In this document: piece by piece, positions 55,300 through 64,000 of the stretch
Numbering within the stretch: position 1 is the first letter of the stretch
How the letters are laid out: every line of letters begins with the position of its first letter
Source of the DNA: Aureococcus anophagefferens
Taxonomy: Eukaryota; Sar; Pelagophyceae; Pelagomonadales; Pelagomonadaceae
Assembly: GCF_000186865.1 (NCBI RefSeq)
Contig: NW_008705562.1
Location: 2,588,526-2,652,525 of the forward strand
Length of the DNA stretch: 64,000 nt
Direction of reading: 5' to 3'
The notes under the pieces: generated by a model
The model's input: the letters and a program-made list of their open reading frames with translations, nothing else
Databases searched by the model: none
What the model was told of the DNA's origin: nothing
Program-made: the position numbers and the translations under genes

Positions 55300-56733
55300 A
55301 TGGCCGCCTTCGCGCCGTCGGAGCTCGCGATTTACACGCCCGCCGGCAAGCGCGCGGCGCGCGACGACGCGGCGGCGCAGTGCAGCGTGGCGCGCAGCAC
55401 GCAACCAGAGCACAAAGAGCAGCTCGGCGCCCTCGACGCGCAGTTCGCCGGCGGCTACCCGTCGATCGTGGAGCTCTTGATCGTGTTGCCCGACCACGGC
55501 ATCGACGCGGCGCGCTTCGTCGCCGCCGCGACGGCGGCGGCGCGGGCGTTCCCGGGCTCCGCCGCGCGGCGCGACGGCGCGTCGCTCGCGGGCGACGCGG
55601 GCGTCGCCGTGTCCATCGTCGAGGGCGATCACGCCACGCCGGCGCCGCACCGCCTCTTCGGCGCGCCCGGCGGCGGTATGAGCCTCCGCGTCGCGAACGG
55701 CGCGGACGGCGCGACGGTCGGCGTGCGCTTCGACCACGCGCTCTGCGACGTCTCCGGCGCGGCCCTNNNNNNNNNNNNNNNNNNNNNNNNNNNNNNNNNN
55801 NNNNNNNNNNNNNNNNGCGCCGCCGACGACGCCGCGGCGTGCGCGGCGCGCGTCCGCGCGGCCGTCGACGGCGGCGACGCGTTCCTGGCCGACTCGCGGC
55901 GGCCGAGCGACGTCCACCTCACGTCCTGGTGCGTTAGACGCGACGTCCGCTTCGGCGCGTCGGACTGCGCCTTCGCCGTGGGGCCGGGGACCGTCGCGAC
56001 GGCGGCGCGGTTCTCCGCGCTCCGCGGGGGGCAGCCCGTGGCCACGGTGCTCCCGGGTTATCGCGGGGGCCTCCGCGTGTCGGTCGTCGCGCCGACGGCG
56101 GTCGCGACGAAGCTCCGCGGCCTCCTCGCGGCGACGCCGCGCGCTCCGAGGGCCGCGCTCGTCTGGCTCCACGGGCTCGGGGATGTTTCGGACCGCTGGC
56201 GGACCCACTTCGAGCGCGCGCTCCCGGGCGTCGAGCTTCGCTTCCCCGCGGCGCCGCCGCGGCCCGTCGCCGCGAGGGGCGGCGAGACCATGCCGTCCTG
56301 GTTCGACCTCGAGACGTGGCCCGTGAGCGCCGACGAGCCGGCCCCGGACCTCGACGGCGCGATCGCCGCGGTCCGCGACGCCGTCGACGCGCTCGGCGTC
56401 CCGCCGGGCCGCGTCGTCGTCGGCGGCTTCAGCCAGGGCGGCGCCGCCGCGATCGCGGCCGCGCTCGCCGCCGCCGCGCCCTACGCGGGCGTCGTCGCCG
56501 TCTCCGGCTGGTGCGCCCAGCGGCCGCCGCCGCCGGCCGCGCTCCCGCGGCTCTTCTTCTCCGCGGGGACCTCGGACCCGGCCGTGACCTTCAAGCTCGC
56601 GAGGCGCTCGGGCCAGCTCCTCGCGGCCCTCGCGCGCGAGCCGGCGGTCTCCCACGTCCAGCGCGCGAAGCACGACCCGACGCCGGCGGAGCTGGCCGCC
56701 GTCGACGGCTTCATTCGCGACGTGTTGCGCTAA
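55300..56733 (+). CDS. Fusion of a BAHD-like acyltransferase and an acyl-protein thioesterase-like domain
   Basis: About 477 aa including a 50-N gap that keeps the frame. The N-terminal part (~1-270) has the BAHD-type HxxxD motif in VRFDHALCDVSGAA (~145), but the rest of the active-site channel falls in or near the gap. From ~285 a LYPLA/carboxylesterase domain begins: ALVWLHGLGDVSDRW, the nucleophile GGFSQGGAAA (~375), an Asp in SAGTSDPAV and a His in AKHDPTPAEL, so the triad looks complete. One half would transfer acyl groups and the other remove them. I do not know this pairing as a family. The real BAHD length is uncertain because of the gap. Confidence 0.78.
   Translation: MAAFAPSELAIYTPAGKRAARDDAAAQCSVARSTQPEHKEQLGALDAQFAGGYPSIVELLIVLPDHGIDAARFVAAATAAARAFPGSAARRDGASLAGDAGVAVSIVEGDHATPAPHRLFGAPGGGMSLRVANGADGATVGVRFDHALCDVSGAAXXXXXXXXXXXXXXXXXXAADDAAACAARVRAAVDGGDAFLADSRRPSDVHLTSWCVRRDVRFGASDCAFAVGPGTVATAARFSALRGGQPVATVLPGYRGGLRVSVVAPTAVATKLRGLLAATPRAPRAALVWLHGLGDVSDRWRTHFERALPGVELRFPAAPPRPVAARGGETMPSWFDLETWPVSADEPAPDLDGAIAAVRDAVDALGVPPGRVVVGGFSQGGAAAIAAALAAAAPYAGVVAVSGWCAQRPPPPAALPRLFFSAGTSDPAVTFKLARRSGQLLAALAREPAVSHVQRAKHDPTPAELAAVDGFIRDVLR
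55767..55816. other. Assembly gap (50 N) inside the BAHD/thioesterase gene
   Basis: Frame is maintained across the placeholder gap. Confidence 0.99.
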
Positions 56734-56740
56734 TTTAGGG

Positions 56741-57199
56741 CTACCTCGCCGCGGCCGCCGCCTCCTGCGCCTCGGCGGCCTTCCGTTTCAGCGCCGTCGC
56801 CGCGGCCGCCTCCCGCGCGGACACGAAGGCCGCCGCCTCGCGGGGCCGCTCCTCCATGAGCGCGTCGAGCGAGAGCAGGACCTCGTCGCGGCGCGCGAGC
56901 TTCGCGAGCTGCTGCGCGTCTAGGGCGTCGCCCGCGGCGCGACGCGCGTCGAGCGCCTTGATCGCGTCGTTCGTCTTGAGGAGCGCCGCCATCTTCTTCT
57001 CCCACTGCGACTTCTTCTTCGTGAGCTGCTCCGGCGCGCGCTCGCCGCCCTTGGCGCCGCAGCGCTTCGCCTTGACGACGCGCAGCTCCTCGACGGTCTC
57101 CTGGTCGTTCTGCCGCGCCTTGCGCTTGTTGCGCTCCGATTTCGTCTCGCAGCCGGGCCGCTTCGGCCGCGACTTGCCCGTGACGTTGGAGAAGCCCAT
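56741..57199 (-). CDS. Small basic coiled-coil protein
   Basis: 152 aa from ATG 57199 (MGFSNVTGKSRPKRPGCETK). The Lys/Arg-rich first half suggests nucleolar or ribosomal association. The second half (NDAIKALDARRAAGDALDAQ onward, then LARRDEVLLSL) follows the pattern of the short helical tail shared by eIF2A, PYM and related RNA-associated proteins (length, Leu spacing, Gly-Asp-x-Leu turn), but I would not assign it to either. Stop lies 7 bp from the convergent BAHD/thioesterase stop. Confidence 0.65.
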   Translation of the reverse strand: MGFSNVTGKSRPKRPGCETKSERNKRKARQNDQETVEELRVVKAKRCGAKGGERAPEQLTKKKSQWEKKMAALLKTNDAIKALDARRAAGDALDAQQLAKLARRDEVLLSLDALMEERPREAAAFVSAREAAAATALKRKAAEAQEAAAAAR

Positions 57200-57348
57200 A
57201 GTGCCCTGGTTCGTCGGTCCCGGTGGGCCTTGGCAGCGGCTGGACACGCTGAGCTTTTTGTCGCCCAGGTTGTCCCCCCGGGCCCCAGTCCTCAATGCTG
57301 CATCAATAAAATTGTTGAACCTACAACCGAAATCAACATACACTCGGC

Positions 57349-59004
57349 TTACCCATCCGCGGGCGCGCCCGCGCCGCCCGACTCGTCGCCCTCCTCGGCG
57401 AAGATGTCGGCGACGTGGTGGTTCCAGGCCGCCGACGCGGGCGGCGGCGCCGGCGGCGGCTTCTGCTTCGAGAAGGAGGGGAAGCGGCGGACCTTCGGCG
57501 GCGGCGGCGGCCTCGGCAGCTCCGCGGCTCCGTCGTGGGGCTCGCGGGACTCGATGTGGTCGCGGTCCGGCATGGGGTTGCTCCCCGCGACGACGCTCGA
57601 CTGGCGCTCGAGCTCGACGCCGTCGTCCTCGGGGACCTTCTCCTCGGCGCGCTCCTCGTCGCGGACCTCGACCTGCCCCCCGCTCCGGCAGAGGGCGCCG
57701 CAGCGCGCCGGGCATGTCGCGCGCGCCGGCTCGTCGAGGGACTCGCGCGGCAGCGTCGCCGGCCGGTCCATGTAGGCCGGCCGGCCGCCGTAGAAGCCCT
57801 CCGAGGACCGGCGGCTCGCGCCGAACGCGAGGTAGCGCGGCGAGAACACGGTCTGGAACTTCGCGAGGGCGTCGTTGAAGCCCTGGGACGCGTCGCTCGC
57901 GAGGCTCTTCAGCGACCACGCGCCGTCGGCCCCGGCGTTGGCGTTGAAGACGCCGGACCCCCGGCGCGTCGCCTTCGAGTTCTTCGTCCGCGCGAGCTTG
58001 AGCGCGAGCACGAGCAGGTAGCAGTCCACGCCGAGCGCGAGCGACATGTCGACGAACTCGAGGAGGAAGTACTCGGAGACGCGGGCCTCGTTCAGGTAGC
58101 GCGTGCGGAAGAGGTAGACGTAGGCGTAGACGACCTTGAGGCTCAGGAGGCCGACGAGGTTGAACGTCATCACCGCGATGCGCCGCATCGCGCCCTTGAG
58201 GTGCGACACGACCCGCGCGATGCCCGCGGTCACGTAGAGCAGCAGGAACGCCGTCGCCAGGTGCCAGACGGCGTTCAGGATCACCCAGGTCCAGTAGGGG
58301 TCCTCGGGCCCGGCGATGGGGTACTGCAGCCCCACGCAGAGGAAGAGCGGCGGGGAGAGGTTGAAGACGAACGCGGCCGCGGCGAGGGCCCGGTGCGGCA
58401 GCTCCGCGTGCTGGATCTTCTTGTTCGCCGCCAGCGAGTAGTGCCAGAAGATGCACAGCACGTCCAAGGCCCAGAGCGTCATGCAGGGGCTCAGGCCCCA
58501 CATCGCGTAGAGCACGCGCCAGGACAGGTACCAGTAGCCGCGCGCCTGGAACCCGTGCGCCGCGCCCGTGTACACGAAGGCCGCGGCGTTGCTCACGAGC
58601 ACGCAGGACGTCAGGATCGTCGCCACGTTGCAGATCGCGTGGGACCCGTCCCGGATCCGCGGGAACTGGAGGCCCAGCGCGCCGGCGGCTGCGACCGCGA
58701 CGAGGCCGTGAAGCGCGGTGAAGCCCCGGAACAGCAGGTGGAACCTGCGGCGGGTCGGGGGGTCGCGCGCGCGAGGGGCGGTTCCGCGCGACACGCACTT
58801 CATCGGGTGGTCCCGCTCGAGGTGGTACTGGCAGCGGTCCCCGTAGAGCGGCTCCGTGCAGTAGCAGCGGCGGTGGTGGCATTCCGTGTCGCCGTTCCAT
58901 TCGACGGGCGAGTCGACGCGGCACTGATGCGTCGCGTTGCACCACGCGCCGCACGGCGCGACGCAGCAGGCCAGCCCGACGAGGGCAGCGCCTCCCCGCG
59001 CCAT
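57349..59004 (-). CDS. Seven-helix membrane protein with Cys-rich ectodomain, GPCR-like
   Basis: 551 aa from ATG 59004 (MARGGAALVGLACCVAPCGA), a signal peptide. Residues ~22-60 form an EGF-like Cys cluster (CHHRRCYCTEPLYGDRC). Seven hydrophobic segments follow, starting with FRGFTALHGLVAVAAAGALG and ending with FVDMSLALGVDCYLLVLAL. The ~190-residue cytosolic tail is Ser/Arg/Pro/Asp-rich. The topology (outside N-terminus, seven helices, long tail) is that of a receptor, but no GPCR class motif (DRY, NPxxY) is seen. It lies head to head with another seven-helix gene (128 bp between starts). Confidence 0.75.
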   Translation of the reverse strand: MARGGAALVGLACCVAPCGAWCNATHQCRVDSPVEWNGDTECHHRRCYCTEPLYGDRCQYHLERDHPMKCVSRGTAPRARDPPTRRRFHLLFRGFTALHGLVAVAAAGALGLQFPRIRDGSHAICNVATILTSCVLVSNAAAFVYTGAAHGFQARGYWYLSWRVLYAMWGLSPCMTLWALDVLCIFWHYSLAANKKIQHAELPHRALAAAAFVFNLSPPLFLCVGLQYPIAGPEDPYWTWVILNAVWHLATAFLLLYVTAGIARVVSHLKGAMRRIAVMTFNLVGLLSLKVVYAYVYLFRTRYLNEARVSEYFLLEFVDMSLALGVDCYLLVLALKLARTKNSKATRRGSGVFNANAGADGAWSLKSLASDASQGFNDALAKFQTVFSPRYLAFGASRRSSEGFYGGRPAYMDRPATLPRESLDEPARATCPARCGALCRSGGQVEVRDEERAEEKVPEDDGVELERQSSVVAGSNPMPDRDHIESREPHDGAAELPRPPPPPKVRRFPSFSKQKPPPAPPPASAAWNHHVADIFAEEGDESGGAGAPADG

Positions 59005-59132
59005 AATGCTGCCCCCCGGCTGGGTTTTTCGAGTCTGTAACGTCGTCATCGAGCCTAGCCTGAAGCCAAAGGTGACCAAAGGAATGGGCATAGATGGGCA
59101 GCCCCGACTGATCACGAGCTGATGGTAGATCC
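59005..59132. promoter_or_regulatory. 128-bp bidirectional promoter between two seven-helix receptor-like genes
   Basis: Both ATGs point outward. The interval contains AAGGTGACCAAAGG at about 59069-59082, but no known element is recognised. Confidence 0.45.
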
Positions 59133-60756
59133 ATGCTAGACTGCGCGCCGCACTTCAGCGTCGTCGCCGATGGGACGTCGGGCGACGACGATCGGCTCGA
59201 GGGCTTCCACCTCTTCCCGAGCGACGAGGTCATGTATGCCTACGCGGACTACTTTGCCTACTACCTGCCCGGCGCGAAGCAGCTGCGGTGCGCCTTTACG
59301 TGCCCCCTCGAAATCTATACGGACGCCGAGTTCGACCGGATGGACAAGCTCGGCGGCTACAGCTCCCTCGTGTCCCTCGTCGTCCTCAGCTACACGTTCG
59401 TGACGCTCATCGCGTTCAAGGAGAACCGACAGAACAACATCGTCCTCGTCGTCTGGCTGCAGATCGTCCTCGTCGCCCCGCACTGCTACAGCGTCTTCCT
59501 GCAGCCGCGACGGGAGCGCTTCTGCGTCGACGACACGACGCGGCGGACGTCGGGCGCCGGCTGGGACCTGTGCACGACCGAGGGCGCGATCGTGACGTGG
59601 GTCTGGCTCGTCGGACGGCGTCCTAGTGGCGGTGACGATTTTCGAGAGATTTTGACCGGGGAAAATCGTGACCGACATGCTTGGTAGGCTCGTCTCCTGC
59701 GGCCTCGTCTTCCTCATCGCCGTCGATTTGTACAACAAGACCGTGGGCGCCTCGGGCAACCGGCGGGGCCTCGGCGGCGGCGGCGGCGACGACCGCAAGC
59801 GGGAGTTGCGGAACAGCGCGGGCGTCCTCCTCGCGACGGTCGTCGTCATGTCCATCCCGAACGTCGTCCTCCATGCGAAGCAGCAGCTCGGCTACCAGAG
59901 CGGGTCCCCCTACTGCTGGATCAACGGCACGAAGGACGCCGACTACATCTACTCCCACAGCTACAGCCAGGTCGCCTACATCCAGGCCATCTTCGTCGTC
60001 TTCGTGAGCACGGTCATCTACGCGCGGAGCCTCTACTTCATCTGGCGCCACGACCGGACCGTGCGCCGCAGCATGACGATGCGGCCGTCGTCGCCCCTGG
60101 GCGCGGGCGGCGCCAAGCGGTCCTTCAACGACTACTGGATCTGCCGCTACCACCGCGCGGTCATCCACGTGCTCCTCATCGACTTCCAGGCCGTCGCGCT
60201 CACGTACATCCGCTACCGCGTCGACGCGGGCGCGCGGGCGTACGCCGCCGCGACGGCGGACTGGGGCCAGTGCCTCGGCGCGAAGCACACCTACGACCTC
60301 CTCGGAGCGCCCTCCCCCGACTGCGGGCCGCACCCCGACGAGCGGCCGCCCGCCTGGCTCATGGGCCTCGCGCACCTCGTCCTGTACTGCTGGGGCATCT
60401 TCCTCTTCCTCCTCTACGGGACGCGCGCCAAGTTCGTCGACCAGTGGACCGTCGCCTTCAAGCAGGCCACGCGCAGGACCAACTCCTTCCTCGACGGACT
60501 CTCGCCCCGCCCGACGCCCGACCAGCCCAGGATGACCTTCTTCCAGTCGAATCCGAGCGCCGCGCGCCCCGCCGGCGGCGAAGCGGCGAAGGCCGACGGC
60601 GTCGAGCTCAAGGACGCGAAGAACGCCCTCACCCCGCCCCACCGCCCGAGCGACCAGGTCGCCCACGCCGTCAAGGTCGCCCGGGGGCTCCACGCCGTCC
60701 GCGACGTCCGCAAGCCCCCCACCCCCGCGCCCCAACCGGGGTCGGGGGTCGTCTAG
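59133..60756 (+). CDS. Frizzled/class-F-like seven-helix receptor
   Basis: Exons 59133-59605 and 59688-60756 give 513 aa. LRCAFTCPLEIYTDAEFDRM just before the first helix (SLVSLVVLSYTFVTLIAF) and CTTEGAIVTWVWLV at helix 3 recall Frizzled/Smoothened-type receptors; assignment is tentative. Seven hydrophobic segments are present across both exons, the third built across the intron. The N-terminus is short and has no signal peptide, so an upstream exon may be missing. The tail is Pro-rich. The intron is GC-AG and flanked by GCTCGTCG and GCTCGTCT. An in-frame alternative GT donor (GTGGGT at 59597) would drop three residues from helix 3. Confidence 0.72.
59614..59687 (+). mobile_element. Short introner-like element in the 7TM gene (intron 59606-59687)
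   Basis: It is flanked by GCTCGTCG (59606-59613) and GCTCGTCT (59688-59695), 7 of 8 identical. The 74-bp insert carries CGGCGTCC near its left end, ATTTTCGAGAG and TTTGACCGGG two bases apart, and ends GGTAG. It shares these blocks with the translocator intron at 43176-43251. Clear terminal inverted repeats are not visible. Confidence 0.65.
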
Positions 60757-60767
60757 CCCGGTAATTA

Positions 60768-62360
60768 TCAGCCCACGTCCGGCGCGAAGCGCGACGCGCG
60801 GGAAAAGTCCGCGCCGGCGATGGTCGGGAAGAGCAGACCGAGGTCGCGGCGCGCCGCCGGCTCGCAGAAGGCCGCGAGCTTGCGGACGAGCGAGTCCCGC
60901 GGCGGCGGGTCGAGCCGCGCGTACGCGCGGAGCGCGAGGTCGGCGGTTCCGGGCTGGAAGGTGCCGCCCTCGCCCTCGACGGCGAGGTCGAGCTGGGCCC
61001 GCGCCTTCGCCGGGACGTCGCGGCCGAGGTCCGGGAGGCTCGTCAGAGCCGCGAAGAGCTCCGGCGCGCGCATGCGCCGCGCCTCGCGGCCGAGCGCCGC
61101 GAGCGCCGCGTCGGCGGCGGCCGCCGCCGCGGGCCGTTCCCCGCCGCCGAGGCGCGCGAAGCCCGCGAGGGCCGCGGCGACGGCCGCGGGAGAGAGCTTG
61201 GGCGCGAGGCGGAGCCCCGCCGAGTAGACGGCGTCGAGCGCCGCCGCGCCGGGGACCCAGCCGACCGCGCGGACGAGCCGGCAGCAGTTCGCGAAGCCCT
61301 GGACGTCAAGCTCCGGGCCGCGCGCCGCGACGGCGTCGCTGAGCACGGCGAGCGTGCCCGCGTCGCAGGGCTGGCCGGGCAGCTCCGCCAGCACTCTCAC
61401 GGCCCAGAGCACGTTGCAGAGCTCCTGCCGGTCGAGCTCCGGCGCGTGGCGCTGGAGCGCGCGGCGGAGCGCGGCCCAGGTCCGCTCGGGCGGCGCGAGC
61501 GACAGCGACGCGAGGCTCCAGAGCACGTTCGTGCAGGCCTGGCGGTCGAGCGCGTCGTCGTCCGCGAGGGCCGCGGCCGCGGCGAACAGCGCGTCCGCGG
61601 CGGCGGCGGCCGGCTTCCGCGCGAGCATCGCGAGGCCCCAGAGCGCGTTCGCCAACTCCTGCGACTTGAAGCGCCGCGCCTCGCGGGCGACGGCGGCCTC
61701 GAGCGCGTCGTGCGCGTCCGGCGACGGCTTGCCGAGCGCGCGGAGGCGCCCGAAGCCCCAGAGCGCGTTGCCCACGTGCTGCGGGCGCATGCACGCCGCG
61801 ACGCGCGGCAGCTCGCCCGCGAGCGCGCGGAGGGGCACGTGGCGCCGCGGCGCGCGCTCGTCGCGGTCGAGCATGGCGTAGCCGTGCACGGCGTTGGCGA
61901 CCTCGCGCGCGCCGAGCTCCGGCGCGAGGTCGCGGACGCGCCGCGCGAGCGTCGCCCACCGCGCGTCGCCCGCGCGCGGCTGGAACCGATCCGGCCGCGA
62001 CCGCCGCGCGAGCCGCGTCACGGCCGTCGCGACGTTGACGCCGTTGAGCGGCTCGCGCTCGACGATGTCCAGGATCTCGTCGGGCTCGGCGCTCGTGATG
62101 CGCGCGTTCCGCCGCACGGCCTCGCCGTGGCCCTCGCGGCGCCGCGGCGGCGGCCGCCAGCGCGCGGCCGGCGGCGACGGAGACCGGCGACGCGGCGACG
62201 GCCGCCGAGGCCAGCGCGGCGGCGAGCGCTCCCTCGGCCAGCGCTGCGGCGACCGCGACCGCGACCGCTGCAGCGACCGCTGCGGCGAGCGCTGCCGCCG
62301 CGCCGGCACGCGCTGCGGCGACCGCGACCGCGAACGCGACTGCGCGCGGTAGCGGTACAT
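60768..62360 (-). CDS. RS-rich protein with OPR/FASTK-like helical repeats, probably organellar RNA-binding
   Basis: 530 aa from the first ATG, 62360 (MYRYRAQSRSRSRSPQR). Residues 1-85 are Arg/Ser/Pro-rich. From ~110 on, helical pairs repeat the motif NA-LWGxxxL: VANAVHGYAML, VGNALWGFGRL, LANALWGLAML, CTNVLWSLASL and LCNVLWAVRVL, the signature of the octotricopeptide/FASTK-like RNA-binding repeats common in chloroplast and mitochondrial RNA processing. No RAP domain is seen at the C-terminus. The N-terminal RS tract could act as a transit sequence or a nuclear speckle signal; targeting is unresolved. Confidence 0.83.
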   Translation of the reverse strand: MYRYRAQSRSRSRSPQRVPARRQRSPQRSLQRSRSRSPQRWPRERSPPRWPRRPSPRRRSPSPPAARWRPPPRRREGHGEAVRRNARITSAEPDEILDIVEREPLNGVNVATAVTRLARRSRPDRFQPRAGDARWATLARRVRDLAPELGAREVANAVHGYAMLDRDERAPRRHVPLRALAGELPRVAACMRPQHVGNALWGFGRLRALGKPSPDAHDALEAAVAREARRFKSQELANALWGLAMLARKPAAAAADALFAAAAALADDDALDRQACTNVLWSLASLSLAPPERTWAALRRALQRHAPELDRQELCNVLWAVRVLAELPGQPCDAGTLAVLSDAVAARGPELDVQGFANCCRLVRAVGWVPGAAALDAVYSAGLRLAPKLSPAAVAAALAGFARLGGGERPAAAAAADAALAALGREARRMRAPELFAALTSLPDLGRDVPAKARAQLDLAVEGEGGTFQPGTADLALRAYARLDPPPRDSLVRKLAAFCEPAARRDLGLLFPTIAGADFSRASRFAPDVG

Positions 62361-62488
62361 CCACTGAGATGACGACGAGCTGCGGTCAAATGCGCCCAAG
62401 GCGCCTCATCGATCGCGCGCTGCGGCACTATGACTTCACTTCTTGGTTGCTTGTACATTCAAGGACGGCTCGTTCGGTGCCCGACACG
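62361..62488. promoter_or_regulatory. 128-bp bidirectional promoter region
   Basis: It lies between divergent ATGs 62360 (minus) and 62489 (plus) and is AT-richer around 62420-62465. Confidence 0.4.
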
Positions 62489-63896
62489 ATGATGAGGGCC
62501 ACTGTCAAGCCCAAGAGCGGCGCAATCATGAGGGAAGAAGAAAGCACAGCATCACCACAAATCACCATCGTGCCGACGAATTCCAAAGTCACGATCGTCG
62601 AGGACCGCGGCGCGCGCGTGCGCGTGCGCACCGACGATGGGCAGCACGAGGGCTGGGTCTCCATGAAGACGCTGACGCCGAGCTTTGACAAGGCATCGCC
62701 GCCGCGCATGTTCGGGAAGCCCAAGTCGGGGGGCTTTGCGGCGTTCATGGCCGCGAAGGACAAGGAGGCGCAGCCCCCGCCGTCGACGCGGCCCCCGCCG
62801 TCGACGCGGCCCCCGCCGTCGCCGGTCGACGAGCCGCCGCCGCCGTCGCCGGTCAAGACGCAGCCCCCGCCGCCGTCGCCGGTCAAGACGCAGCCCCCGT
62901 CGCCGTCGCCGGTACAGACGCGGCCCCCGCCGCCGGCGCGGTCGCCGCGGCCCGCGCCCGAGGACGACGACGACGACTCGTCCGACGACGACGACCGCGC
63001 CGCGGAGGAGGCCGCGGCGCGGCTCAAGCGCATCGCGGAAGCGTCCGTGCCATCGACTATCGCCATGTTCGACCAGCCGCCTCTGCTCGACGCCCTCTTC
63101 GGGCGGCGCGACTTCGACGACGCGGACGGCGGCTTCGTCAACGACGCGGCCGCAAAACGCGCCGGGCTCGTCGAGCTCCGCGGCGGCGTCTTCGGCGGCG
63201 GCGCCACGGATCCCGGCGCGGCGGTGGTCCTCGTCTTCGCGCCGAGCGCGGCGCTCCCGGCGCTCGCGGCCGCGGCCGCGCGCGCGCTCCCTGGCCGCCG
63301 CGTCGTCGCCGCCGCGCCGCGGCGCGCGGTGTCGACCTTGGCCGAGGACGCGGACCGCGCGCTCGCGGGCATCCCCGCGGCGGCGCCGCGCGTGGCCGTG
63401 CTCGGCAGCGCCGTCGGCTGCGCCTGCGCGGTCCACGCGGCCGCCGTGCTCGCGCTGCGGCGGCTGGCCGCGGGCGGCCGCGGCGGCGGGCCGGCGCCGC
63501 CGGCCCTCGAGAGCGTCGCGCTCCACAACGGCATCGGCGACGCCAAGGCGCTCGCCGGCCAGGGCATGTTCGGGTGTCGCGCGCCGGCGTCCGCGGGGTC
63601 CCGCCGCCGCGGTCACGCTCGTCGCGCGCCGCGCAGGCATGGCCGCGACGGATCCGACGGGCGTCGCGGGCAAGCTCCGCGTCCTCGAGAGCCGCGTCCT
63701 CGTCTGCTATTCGGACAAGGGCGGCGGCGCGGACAAGCTGAGCGGCGAACACGCGCCGCGGCACGCGGCCGCGACGCTCGCGGCGCTGGGCCCGCGGACG
63801 CCCCAGCTCCAGTGCGACCTCGGCGACGCGCCCCTCGTCGACGGCCGCGGCGACCTCGCGCCGGCCGTCCGCGAGTTCCTCCGCGAAACGCCCTAG
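62489..63896 (+). CDS. SH3-like domain protein with a C-terminal alpha/beta domain, function unknown
   Basis: Exons 62489-63563 and 63637-63896 give 444 aa. Residues ~25-60 (VTIVEDRGARVRVRTDDG, then GWVSMKTLTP) form an SH3-like barrel. A Pro-rich tract (~95-160, repeats PPPSPVKTQ) and an acidic stretch follow. Residues ~190-444 look like one alpha/beta domain (AAVVLVFAPSAALPAL, VAVLGSAVGCACAVHAA, then VLVCYSDKGGGADKLSG), somewhat like an alpha/beta hydrolase without a clear Ser-His-Asp triad. The reading frame changes at ~63564. A 73-bp GC-AG intron restores it: exon 1 ends CCAGG, and both the intron and exon 2 begin GCATG. Confidence 0.7.
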
Positions 63897-63918
63897 GGGC
63901 GGGCGGCGCGCAGATACC

Positions 63919-64000
63919 ATGCCAGTGGAGTACCATATCGCCGGCGCGCGGGATTCCTCGAGGAGCGGGACCGCGACGCGTACGTGCTGCGGACGTATGT
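63919..64000 (+). CDS. Possible 5' end of another plus-strand gene, running off the window
   Basis: An ATG at 63919 (MPVEYHIAGARDSS) opens a frame to the window edge, 22 bp after the previous stop. It could also be UTR of the previous gene or the first part of an intron-containing gene. The fragment is too short to identify. Confidence 0.25.
   Translation, partial: MPVEYHIAGARDSSRSGTATRTCCGRM

Noticed and set aside
59690..59704. Start of a separate small 7TM gene at the second exon
   Set aside because: The upstream exon joins in frame through an intron with a target duplication and completes helix 3.

Overview
This looks like nuclear DNA of a very GC-rich, gene-dense eukaryotic alga, most probably a pelagophyte stramenopile close to Aureococcus anophagefferens. 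The reasons are: nearly intron-free genes packed tens of bases apart; plastid and mitochondrial proteins beside signal-peptide and GPCR-like genes (triose-phosphate translocator, YggT/CCB3-like protein, MutS2, NDUFA9); secreted proteins with ShKT-like Cys modules and DSFGDGWNG modules; and DNA-transposon-like introner elements, which are described from Aureococcus. Two 50-N runs (29724-29773, 55767-55816) mark scaffold gaps. The species is inferred, not shown.

Layout. 1-530 is a 160-bp tandem repeat. 1280-13861 holds an F-box-like/zinc-finger gene, MutS2, a small membrane protein, a GH32/43-like propeller protein, an EGF/Pro-rich membrane protein, a DUF2256 protein, a 2OG-Fe(II) oxygenase and a UPF0489 protein. 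13858-24346 holds a full ABCB transporter, a repeat protein, an alpha/beta hydrolase, a YggT/CCB3-like plastid protein, a membrane-anchored phosphatase, a small Cys protein, a sulfotransferase and a GNAT acetyltransferase. 24560-35348 holds a glycosyltransferase/epimerase fusion, a C22orf15-like protein, an RGG-type protein and a large adhesin-like membrane gene flanked by two SH3-like paralogues. 36030-51111 holds an NCKX exchanger, CAF1 deadenylase, ankyrin/MORN protein, triose-phosphate translocator, secreted VOC-like protein, signal-peptide ubiquitin-like protein, NDUFA9 and Hsp110. 51249-63896 holds a ZZ-A-T-R reductase, a BAHD/acyl-protein-thioesterase fusion, a basic coiled-coil protein, two head-to-head 7TM genes, an organellar helical-repeat protein and an SH3-like/alpha-beta protein.

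Organisation. Most neighbours alternate strand, so they share short bidirectional promoters (about 60-250 bp) or converge with almost no spacer. In two convergent pairs the stop codons overlap, and in a third they abut. No operon-like functional cluster is evident; the genes are mostly unrelated housekeeping and surface functions.

Most notable observation. The adhesin gene (29210-34775) carries two copies of one ~190-bp element in opposite orientation. Each is bounded by inverted termini and an 8-bp target duplication, and each sits exactly where an intron is needed. A second, shorter element family (~70 bp) makes introns in the translocator and a 7TM gene. Six of nine inferred introns appear to start with GC, not GT, as expected when the donor is co-opted from duplicated target sequence.
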